NCBI GenBank assembly: GCA_026417425.1
Contig: JAOADF010000081.1
Location: 1 to 33,151, forward strand
Direction: 5' to 3'
Length of the DNA: 33,151 bases
From: Dictyoglomaceae bacterium
GTDB taxonomy: Bacteria > Dictyoglomota > Dictyoglomia > Dictyoglomales > Dictyoglomaceae
Shown: piece after piece, positions 8,884 through 17,565 of the stretch
Numbering within the stretch: the first letter of the stretch is position 1
Layout of the letters: each line of letters opens with the position of its first letter
The notes under the pieces: generated by a model
What the model was told of the DNA's origin: nothing
The model's database searches: none
What the model saw: only the letters and a program-made list of their open reading frames with translations
Program-made: the position numbers and the translations under genes

Positions 8884-9837
8884 TTGTCGGAAGGTTATAG
8901 TGCAGTAATTTTTGGAGACGAGCTATTGAATTATTCCTTTCCAGGCGATCATCCCATGAATCGGAGAAGATTAGAGTCTTTCTGGAATGAATTTAAAAAA
9001 ATTACTGAGGAAAAAAAGATAAAAGTTTTTCCTCCAAATTTAGCTAAAGAATCAGATCTTCTTCTTTTTCACACAAAGGACTATGTAGATTTTGTTAAAA
9101 GAAAATCAAAAGAGGGAACAGGATTTTTGGATTATGGAGATACTCCTGCATACCCTGGATGTTTTGAATCTGCATCATATGTTGTAGGAGCTACTTTAAG
9201 GGGATTGGAATTAATATTTAAAGAAAATTATAAACATGTTTTTGTACCTATGGCAGGACTTCATCATGCAAGAAGAGATCGTGCCAGTGGTTTTTGCATA
9301 TTTAATGACATTGGCGTTGCTATTAATAAAGCGAGAATGGAGTATGGAGTTAGAGAAATTCTATATGTGGATATGGATGCTCATCATGGGGATGGTGTAT
9401 TCTATGAATTTTTAGAAGATCCCTTCTTATATATAGTAGATATTCATGAAGATGGAAGATTTTTATATCCAGGAACAGGAGGAAGGCATGAGAGAGGAGA
9501 TAAAGATGCTTTTGGAACAAAACTAAATATTCCTCTTCTACCAGGATCTTCCGATGAAGATCTTTTATCCGCATTAAAAGAGGTAGAAGATTTCTCTATG
9601 GAATTTAAAACAGAACTTGTTATTCTTCAGGCAGGAGTAGATGGAATTCAGAATGATCCAATAACTCATTTAAATTATACCTATGATGGCTATGAAAAGT
9701 TTATTTCAGGAATTCATAATTTGGCTCATAAAATATGTGATGGAAGGTTATTAATATTAGGGGGAGGAGGATATAATCCAGAAAATACAAAAAATGGATG
9801 GCTAAGAATACTGAAAGTAATAAATGAGGATATTTGA
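8884..9837 (+). CDS. Histone deacetylase superfamily amidohydrolase
   Basis: 317 residues of the zinc-dependent arginase/deacetylase fold. The catalytic pair H127-H128 is in GLHHARRDRASGFC. Metal ligands are D165 and H167 (VDMDAHHGDGV) and D253 (QAGVDGI). The C-terminal glycine loop is GGGGYNPENT. Bacterial members remove acetyl groups from polyamines, acetoin-pathway proteins or other small acyl-amides; which applies here cannot be told. The start is TTG 8884: AGGAGG (8868-8873) precedes it at normal distance. The ATG seen between them (8877) is in another frame that stops after seven codons. It lies 41 bases after the protease gene and may be read through from that operon. Confidence 0.9.
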   Translation: MSEGYSAVIFGDELLNYSFPGDHPMNRRRLESFWNEFKKITEEKKIKVFPPNLAKESDLLLFHTKDYVDFVKRKSKEGTGFLDYGDTPAYPGCFESASYVVGATLRGLELIFKENYKHVFVPMAGLHHARRDRASGFCIFNDIGVAINKARMEYGVREILYVDMDAHHGDGVFYEFLEDPFLYIVDIHEDGRFLYPGTGGRHERGDKDAFGTKLNIPLLPGSSDEDLLSALKEVEDFSMEFKTELVILQAGVDGIQNDPITHLNYTYDGYEKFISGIHNLAHKICDGRLLILGGGGYNPENTKNGWLRILKVINEDI

Positions 9838-10019
9838 TAACTTTCCTGTACTGTAAAATTAATGACTGAAGGAGTAAAGGAAATAATAAAATTTGGATTT
9901 GAGAAAAGATAAGATGTGTAATAGAAAATATTTCCTTATAAGAGGAAATTATTAGAATACAAAACATTGTTCAATCCTAAGAAAGGAGTGCTTTATAAAT
10001 ATATCAAGGAGGAGAATTT
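9838..10019 (+). other. 182-base gap before yqeY, no gene seen
   Basis: No convincing coding frame is present. A 7-bp hairpin, ATTTCCT (9930-9936) pairing with AGGAAAT (9943-9949) around a 6-base loop, is followed by an AT-rich stretch without a clean T-run, so it is a poor terminator. A promoter for the yqeY-ATP synthase operon is expected here. TATAAA at 9994-9999 with TTGTTC at 9967-9972 is a weak candidate, since the 21-base spacing is too long. Confidence 0.4.
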
Positions 10020-10475
10020 ATGCTATATGAAAAGATCACAAAAGATTATCTTAATGCAGTTAAAAACAAAGATTCTTTTAGAGTAGAAGTATTAAGTTTT
10101 CTTCGTTCCGCTATAAAATACAGAGAAATTGATCTAAGAGAAAAGGGGAAAGAAATAACTGATGAAGACGTGATAGATGTTATAAATAAGGAGATAAAAA
10201 AGAGAAAGGAAGCTATTGAACTTTACAAAAAGGGTGAAAGGTTTGATCTTGTAGAGAAAGAAGAAAGAGAGTTAAAAATTTTAGAAGAATATCTTCCCGA
10301 GCAGTTATCTGATGAGGAGTTAAAGGATATTTTAAAAAGAATAATAAAAGACGTAGAAGCGAAGGATATAAAGGATTTAGGTAAAGTAATGAAGTCTGCA
10401 ATGTCAGAATTGAGGGGGAAAGCAGAAGGAGAAAGGATTAAAAAAATAGCAGAGGAATTGTTAAGAGACAAATGA
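10020..10475 (+). CDS. yqeY: GatB/YqeY domain protein
   Basis: 151 residues, close to the normal length of the YqeY family, which resembles the tRNA-binding tail domain of amidotransferase subunit GatB. Characteristic phrases are 'LSFLRSAIKYREIDLREKGKEITDEDVIDVINKEIKKRKEAIELYKKGERFDLVEKEERELKILEEYLPEQLSDEEL' and the ending GKVMKSAMSELRGKAEG. The protein is helical and cytoplasmic. Its biochemical role is unresolved; a link to tRNA-dependent amidation is suspected from the GatB similarity. The ATG has a strong AAGGAGGAG site, and the stop overlaps the atpZ start (ATGA), so it leads the ATP synthase operon. Confidence 0.92.
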   Translation: MLYEKITKDYLNAVKNKDSFRVEVLSFLRSAIKYREIDLREKGKEITDEDVIDVINKEIKKRKEAIELYKKGERFDLVEKEERELKILEEYLPEQLSDEELKDILKRIIKDVEAKDIKDLGKVMKSAMSELRGKAEGERIKKIAEELLRDK

Positions 10476-10675
10476 AGAAAAAACCAAGATCTCCATGGGA
10501 GATTTTTAATCTTACCTTTTCTCTGGGAACAAGTGTTTTAGCATCCCTTCTTGTAGGAGTATTTCTTGGATATTATCTTGATAAAATTTTTGGGACTTCT
10601 CCTGTTTTTCTTCTTGCAGGAATTGCTTTGGGGATTTGGGTGGGATTTCGTGACATCTTTAGAATTTTGCGATAA
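10472..10675 (+). CDS. atpZ: AtpZ-like small membrane protein of the ATP synthase operon
   Basis: 67 residues with two membrane segments (about 14-35 and 42-62) in the AtpZ/AtpI layout ('FNLTFSLGTSVLASLLVGVFLGYYLDKIFGTSPVFLLAGIALGIWVGFRDIFRIL'). Such proteins are encoded at the head of F-ATPase operons. They have been proposed to aid c-ring assembly or to move Mg2+/Ca2+. It overlaps yqeY by four bases and the next gene by about 26 bases. Family match and position agree well. Confidence 0.85.
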   Translation: MKKKPRSPWEIFNLTFSLGTSVLASLLVGVFLGYYLDKIFGTSPVFLLAGIALGIWVGFRDIFRILR

Positions 10676-10979
10676 ATATCTAAAAATAGCAATAGTTATT
10701 TTATTAATCGGTTTGGGATTTTATCTAAGGTATTCATATATCTCTTCTTTGACTTTTGGTTTTTCAGGGAGTATAATCTCTATTTGTTGGTTGGCAAAAA
10801 ATATTAAAAGGTATGGAATAAAGAATTATAAGAGGAATGTATTAGGAAGATATGTTATATTAATTATTTTGTTTTTAATGAGTCTCAAGGCAGAGCTTTT
10901 AGGAGTTCTGCTTTTTCTTTTAGGATATGTAGTGGGACAGTGGTTTATGATTATTAAGATCTGGAAGGAAAAGAAGTAA
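10650..10979 (+). CDS. AtpI-like ATP synthase subunit I
   Basis: About 109 residues with four hydrophobic segments and a basic C-terminus (IKIWKEKK), between atpZ and atpB, where subunit I normally sits. I place the start at GTG 10650: GGGTGGG lies a few bases upstream, and the protein then begins with a short polar stretch before the first helix. The frame is open back to an ATG at 10566, but that would put most of the extra residues inside atpZ; TTG 10623 is another option. The stop shares a base with the atpB start (TAATG). Sequence similarity to AtpI is weak by eye, so the name rests on topology and position. Confidence 0.65.
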   Translation: MTSLEFCDKYLKIAIVILLIGLGFYLRYSYISSLTFGFSGSIISICWLAKNIKRYGIKNYKRNVLGRYVILIILFLMSLKAELLGVLLFLLGYVVGQWFMIIKIWKEKK

Positions 10980-11635
10980 TGGAAGAGATAGGACCAAGGG
11001 TTATATTTGAAATAGGAGAATTTAAGATAACGAACACCTTTCTAAGCTTACAAATTATAAGTATTTTAACATTAATAATAAGTTTCTGGCTTTCTTATAA
11101 GCCTCAAGAGGAAATTATTAAAAAACGTCAAAGCTTAGTTGAGGTACTTATTGAGATGTTTCAGAGATATTTAGGGGGGTTTTTAGGAGAAGAAAAAGCT
11201 TTAAAATATTTTCCTTTCTTTTCAAATCTATTTCTTTTTATTCTTCTTTCAAACTGGTCAGGTCTTATTCCAGGTTTTAATTCTCCTACTTCTGATTTAA
11301 ATGTAACTATTGGATTAGCATTGGGAACTATTATTTATATCCAATATGTAGCAGTTAAAGAAAAGGGAAAAAAATATCTAAAAAATTTTATTTCTCCTTC
11401 TCCCCTTTTTCTTCCCATTAATATATTGGAGCAAATTACTCGTCCTGTTTCCCTTGCTCTACGACTCTTTGGAAATATTACAGGAGAACATATTGTGTTA
11501 GCTATAATTTCTCTAATTGCTCCTTTGATTGTTCCTGTTCCTATAATGGCTCTCTCCATGTTTATGGGTTTTATTCAAGCATTAATCTTTACTACTCTTT
11601 CAGCTGCCTATTTGGCATCAGTATTTGAAGAGTAA
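10979..11635 (+). CDS. atpB: F-type ATP synthase subunit a
   Basis: 218 residues, five to six membrane helices. The conserved fourth-helix motif is present with the essential arginine R162 (RPVSLALRLFGNITGEHIV), the residue facing the c-ring carboxylate during ion translocation. The final helix has the usual family pattern (MGFIQALIFTTLSAAYLASVFEE). With subunits b and c it forms the ion channel in the inner membrane. Length is slightly short of the E. coli protein. The start is coupled to the upstream stop (TAATG). Confidence 0.95.
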   Translation: MEEIGPRVIFEIGEFKITNTFLSLQIISILTLIISFWLSYKPQEEIIKKRQSLVEVLIEMFQRYLGGFLGEEKALKYFPFFSNLFLFILLSNWSGLIPGFNSPTSDLNVTIGLALGTIIYIQYVAVKEKGKKYLKNFISPSPLFLPINILEQITRPVSLALRLFGNITGEHIVLAIISLIAPLIVPVPIMALSMFMGFIQALIFTTLSAAYLASVFEE

Positions 11636-11648
11636 AGGAGGTTTTATC

Positions 11649-11906
11649 ATGATAGAGTGGATTATTATTGTTTCCATAGTTACCGCGGGTTTCTCTATTG
11701 CTTTAGTGGGTATGTTTGCTGCAAGAGCTCAAGGAAATGCTGCTTCTTCTGCTTTTGAAAGTGTTGCTCGTCAGCCAGAAGCAGGAGATCAGATAAATAG
11801 AATGCTTCTCTTTGCTTTAGCTTTTATTGAAACCATAGTTATATTTACATTATCAATTTCCTTTATATTACTTTTTGCTAATCCTCTTTTAGGGAGACTT
11901 AGATAA
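11649..11906 (+). CDS. atpE: F-type ATP synthase subunit c, probable sodium type
   Basis: 85 residues forming two membrane helices joined by the conserved polar loop (ESVARQPEAG). The ion carboxylate is E61 in helix two, followed by T62. Helix one carries Q28, which aligns with Gln32 of the sodium-binding Ilyobacter tartaricus ring. Gln, Glu and a Ser/Thr after the Glu are the recognised sodium-ligand set. Odd points: R26 lies two residues before Q28 in helix one, and the proline of the usual P-x3-Q motif is missing. I start at ATG 11649, which has an eight-base AAAGGAGG site; the upstream in-frame ATG at 11625 lies within atpB. The strong ribosome site fits the many copies of c per ring. Confidence 0.95.
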   Translation: MIEWIIIVSIVTAGFSIALVGMFAARAQGNAASSAFESVARQPEAGDQINRMLLFALAFIETIVIFTLSISFILLFANPLLGRLR

Positions 11907-11910
11907 ATCT

Positions 11911-12648
11911 ATGTTTAATTTTAACGTATTAACTGTATTTTCTTCTATAGTTAACTTATTGCTCCTTGCATGGATCATAAAAAGATATTTCATTGGTAAT
12001 CTTCTAAGGATAATGGAAGAAAGGAAAAGAAGAATAGAAGATGCAATAAAGAATGCAGAGGAAAAGCTAAAAGAGGCAGAAGAATTAAGAAAAAGAAGAG
12101 AAGAAAGACTCCTTTCTGCGAGAAGTGAAGCGTCAAAAATTGTGGAAGAGGCGGTAGGAAGTGCAGAGAAAATAAAGCAGGAAATAATAACAAAAGCAGA
12201 AGAAGAGGCAGAAAAGATAATTTTAAAAGCTCATGATATAGCAAAAGCAGAAAGAAAAAGAGCGTTAGAAACCTCGAGAGAGGAGATTATTTCTCTTTCA
12301 AAGCTTATTATTCGTCAATTCTTTATCAAATTTCTCCCCCAAAATTCTCAAGAGCTGTTTTTGTCTTCTTTTTTAGATTCCTTTGAAAATTATATTCCTA
12401 AATTAAGTGCAAATTCTATAAAAGAAATAAAATTTATCTCCTCTAACAAATTAGATTCTAGTCTTATAGCTAAAATTGAAAAAAAATTAAGAAGTATTAT
12501 CCCAGGAAATTGGAAATTTATTTATGAAGAAGACCCATCTATTATTCTCGGTTTTAAGCTCTTTATTGGAGAATATCTTTTAGATCATTCCTTAGAATAT
12601 CATCTTAACCAGATATATCAATATATAAAGGAGACAGAAAACATATGA
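11911..12648 (+). CDS. atpF: ATP synthase b subunit fused to delta C-terminal domain
   Basis: 245 residues, too long for subunit b (about 160). Residues 5-24 form the single membrane helix. Residues 33-145 are a highly charged coiled coil (ERKRRIEDAIKNAEEKLKEA...), the b stalk. Residues 170-242 match the C-terminal domain of subunit delta: 'EEDPSIILGFKLFIGEYLLDHSLEYHLNQI' lines up with the delta signature (D-S-x-x-x-G-x-x-I-x-x-G-D-x-x-x-D-x-S-x-x-x-x-L). The ~105-residue helical N-terminal domain of delta, which caps the alpha subunits, is absent, and there is no separate delta gene between b and alpha. Mycobacterial b-delta fusions retain a full delta. The stop overlaps the atpA start by four bases. 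Confidence 0.88.
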   Translation: MFNFNVLTVFSSIVNLLLLAWIIKRYFIGNLLRIMEERKRRIEDAIKNAEEKLKEAEELRKRREERLLSARSEASKIVEEAVGSAEKIKQEIITKAEEEAEKIILKAHDIAKAERKRALETSREEIISLSKLIIRQFFIKFLPQNSQELFLSSFLDSFENYIPKLSANSIKEIKFISSNKLDSSLIAKIEKKLRSIIPGNWKFIYEEDPSIILGFKLFIGEYLLDHSLEYHLNQIYQYIKETENI

Positions 12649-14151
12649 ACATAGCAGAAACTATATTAGGAATTCCATGGAAGGAATTAGAAAAAAGAAT
12701 AGAGAGATATAATTTTTCTCCAAGACTTTCTAATATAGGTTATGTTAAATATGTAGGAGATGGGGTAGCTCAGGTTTCTCTCTTAGATGATTCCTTCTTA
12801 GGAGAACTCGTTGTCTTTTCTTCAGGAGCTCTTGGAATGGTTTTAAGTCTTTCTGAAGATTTTGTGGGAGTAATCCTTCTTAGCAAAGATAAAGATGTAA
12901 AGGAAGGAGATTTAGTATATTCTACAGGAAAAATAATACAAGTGCCTGTAGGAAGCAGTTTCTTAGGAAGGGTTATTGATCCCCTCGGAAATCCCTTAGA
13001 TGGTCTTGGAGATATATATCCTGAAGAATATTTACCTATAGATAGACCAGCTCCAACTATTTTTGATAGGGAGCCTGTAAAGGAACCTCTTTATACAGGA
13101 ATAAGAGTTATAGACGCTTTGATTCCCATAGGACATGGACAAAGGGAATTAATTTTGGGAGATAGACAAACAGGAAAAACTACTATTGCAATAGACACTA
13201 TTATAAATCAAAGAAAATATGGAACTATATGTATATATGTAGCTATTGCTCAAAAAAGGACCAATATTGCTCGTATTTATCAAACATTAAAAGATTATAA
13301 GGCTTTGGCAAACACAATTATAATCGCTACTTTTCCTGATCAGCCTCCTTCTATCCGTTATCTTGCTCCTTTTTCTGGATGCACTATAGGAGAATATTTT
13401 ATGATGCAGGGAGAAAAAGTATTAATTGTATATGATGATCTTACAAAACATGCCAATACATATAGAGAAATTGCTCTTTTACTAAGGAGAATTCCTGGAA
13501 GAGAGGCATATCCTGGAGATATTTTTTATCTTCATTCTCATCTACTGGAAAGATCTGCAAAACTTAATATTAAAAAAGGCGGAGGATCCCTTACTGCTCT
13601 TCCTATTGCGGAAGTTCTTGCGGGAGAAATATCTACATATATTCCTACAAATTTAATTTCTATTACTGATGGTCAAATTTATTTAGATACTTCCTTGTTT
13701 AATGCTGGAATAAGACCTGCTATCAATGTGGGACTTTCAGTATCGAGGGTTGGAGGTTCCGCACAACCAAAAGGTATGAGACAAGTTGCAGGTATGTTGA
13801 GATTAAGTCTTGCTCAATATAGGGAATTTTCTTTATTTTTAGAATTTGGAACAGAGCTCGATGTAACTACAAAAAAGAAGGTAGAAAGAGGATTAAGAGT
13901 AGAGGAGATCTTAAAACAAGGAGCTCATGAGGTCCAGCCCATTGAAGAACAGATTATTACCTTTTATCTCTTAAATGGGGGCTTTTTGGATCTTTATCCT
14001 GTAAGCGAGGTAAAAAAGGTTGTTTCAAAATATATGGAGTATATCTCTACGAAATATTCACCTTTATTATCTTTGATAAGGCAAAAGTTAGAATTAACAG
14101 ATCAAATTATTTACGAACTTCATAATAGTTTTCAGGAGTTTCAGAGAGAAT

Positions 14152-14180
<29 letters not shown>
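12645..14180 (+). CDS. atpA: F-type ATP synthase subunit alpha
   Basis: 511 residues, normal length. The P-loop is G172-T179 (GDRQTGKT), and R368 in the SVSRVGGSAQ motif is the arginine finger that completes the neighbouring beta catalytic site. The N-terminal segment (residues 1-30) keeps an amphipathic helix (WKELEKRIERYN), the part that in other bacteria docks onto the delta N-terminal domain. Since that domain is missing here, the docking partner must differ. The ATGA overlap with the b-delta gene and a 29-base overlap with atpG mark a tightly coupled operon. Confidence 0.97.
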
Positions 14181-16428
<2,248 letters not shown>

Positions 16429-16429
<1 letters not shown>

Positions 16430-16863
16430 TGTCTAAGAAACTTTTGCATTTAGAATTAACAACTCCAGATAAAGTTATTTTTAAGGGGGATGTGACTTAT
16501 ATAGTTGTTCCTGTAGAGGATGGACTTTTAGGTATTCTTCCTGGACATATAAATACTCTAGCCCATCTTACCATTGGAGTTATGAAAATAGTTTATAATA
16601 ATGAATATCACTACTTTGCTATAGGAGAAGGCTTTATGGAAATAATTGATAATAATGTATATATAGCTGTAGATTCTGCAGAAAGAGCAGAAGACATTGA
16701 TGTATTAAAGGTAAAAAAAGAAAAAGAGGAATTAGAACAACTTCTCTCTCAGAAGAAGGCAATCTCTCAGAGAGTTCAACTTTATACTTCTCTTCAAAAA
16801 GCCTTAGCAAAACTTAGGGCTGTAAAGAGCTTAGAAGAATCTAAAGGTTCCAAAGAGCAATAG
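16429..16863 (+). CDS. atpC: F-type ATP synthase subunit epsilon
   Basis: 144 residues from ATG 16429 (a TTG at 16426 is one codon earlier). The N-terminal beta-sandwich (about 4-88) has the usual phrases (LELTTPDKVIFKGDVTYIVVPVEDGLLGILPGHINTLAHLTIGVM). The C-terminal two-helix part (about 90-144) is long and charged, so the regulatory arm is present. Last gene of the ATP synthase operon. Its 3' end overlaps the glpP-like gene on the other strand by 23 bases, and no hairpin with a T-run follows. Confidence 0.93.
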
Positions 16864-17425
16864 ATGTTGTAGATACTCCTACTGCTCCTGCATTTAAAAT
16901 ATCCCGTGCTTCTTCGGGAGTTCTAATTAATCCTCCTGCAATTAAAGGATAGGAAAGTTGATTTTTTAATTCTTCACCTAAATGAATAAATATAATTCCA
17001 GGTAAAATTTCAACAAAATCAGGATCTGATGTTTGCATTATCTTTACTCCTGTTGCTAAGGCGGACGAGTCTAGTACAAAAAATCTTTGTATTGCAATTA
17101 GTTCCTCTTCCTTTGCTTGTTGTATAAGGTTTGTTCTTGTAGTTATTACCCCATCAATTCCTACTACTTCTCCAAGATATCTTAACGCATATTTATCTTG
17201 GGCTAAGCCTTCTAAAAGATCAAGATGAATAAAGACTAGCTTATCATGTTTTTTAATTTCCTGAACCACATTAGGAAGGGTTAAAATATTGGTTTTTAAC
17301 AGGAAAAGAACCTTAGTTTTACTTTGAAGAGCTTGAGTTAATCTATCTTCTTCTCTTACAGCAGCAATTATGGGACTACTCTTTAAAATTTGAAGAAAAT
17401 CACTTTTTTTAATCTTTTTTTCCAT
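16841..17425 (-). CDS. glpP: GlpP-family glycerol-3-phosphate-responsive antiterminator
   Basis: 194 residues with a TIM-barrel-like pattern and the family motifs: an early SPIIAAV, VFIHLDLLEGLAQDKYALRYL, GVITTRTNLIQQAKEEELIAIQRFFVLDSSAL, PDFVEILPGI, and the end GGLIRTPEEARDILNAGAVGVSTTSIALW. In Bacillus GlpP binds glycerol-3-phosphate and leader mRNA to prevent early termination of glycerol genes. No glycerol gene is in this window, so the target is unknown here. The start ATG has GAGG upstream and a near-consensus promoter. It overlaps atpC tail to tail by 23 bases. Confidence 0.9.
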   Translation of the reverse strand: MEKKIKKSDFLQILKSSPIIAAVREEDRLTQALQSKTKVLFLLKTNILTLPNVVQEIKKHDKLVFIHLDLLEGLAQDKYALRYLGEVVGIDGVITTRTNLIQQAKEEELIAIQRFFVLDSSALATGVKIMQTSDPDFVEILPGIIFIHLGEELKNQLSYPLIAGGLIRTPEEARDILNAGAVGVSTTSIALWNL

Positions 17426-17460
17426 TTTAAACCTCTTTATATTAAAGATTTTTTGATTAT

Positions 17461-17486
17461 TTTCTGATAGAAAATTATATCAGAAA
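17461..17486. promoter_or_regulatory. 9-bp inverted repeat across the glpP -10, possible operator
   Basis: TTTCTGATA (17461-17469) and TATCAGAAA (17478-17486) are perfect complements separated by 8 bases. The repeat spans the -10 hexamer and expected start point of the glpP promoter, so a bound dimeric repressor would block it. It could instead be a short 5' leader hairpin. No DNA-binding regulator is encoded nearby. Confidence 0.5.
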
Positions 17487-17503
17487 TTTGCTTATTCTGT
17501 CAA
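17474..17503 (-). promoter_or_regulatory. Near-consensus sigma-70-type promoter of glpP
   Basis: Read on the minus strand: TTGACA (17498-17503), an 18-base spacer, then TATAAT (17474-17479), about 50 bases before the glpP start. Both hexamers are perfect consensus. This is the best promoter in the window. Confidence 0.82.
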
Positions 17504-17510
17504 AAATTTA

Positions 17511-17519
17511 TGGTATAAT
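17511..17519 (+). promoter_or_regulatory. Extended -10 promoter for the Ig-protein/ABC operon
   Basis: TGgTATAAT lies 46 bases before ATG 17566. No strong -35 is seen at 17 bases. The element sits just beyond the glpP -35 on the other strand, so the two promoters are back to back and partly overlapping. Confidence 0.62.
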
Positions 17520-17565
17520 ACTTAAAAATGTTCTTATTATGAAATAATATCCTGGGAGGAAGATT

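Noticed and set aside
9863..9954. Very short frames in the gap before yqeY (15 codons from an ATG near 9863, 13 codons from ATG 9914)
   Set aside because: Neither has a ribosome site or a recognisable composition; the region is AT-rich and such frames are expected by chance.
10566..10649. Longer N-terminus for the AtpI-like protein from ATG 10566
   Set aside because: These residues are read inside the well-supported atpZ gene in another frame and have no ribosome site; GTG 10650 is more economical.
11990..12244. Minus-strand open frame opposite the b-stalk coiled coil
   Set aside because: Its leucine-rich content is the shadow of AAG/GAA-rich codons on the other strand; no ribosome site and no family resemblance.
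16903..16920. TCCCG/CGGGA hairpin just after atpC as the ATP synthase terminator
   Set aside because: Only five base pairs, no T-run, and it lies inside the glpP-like coding sequence.
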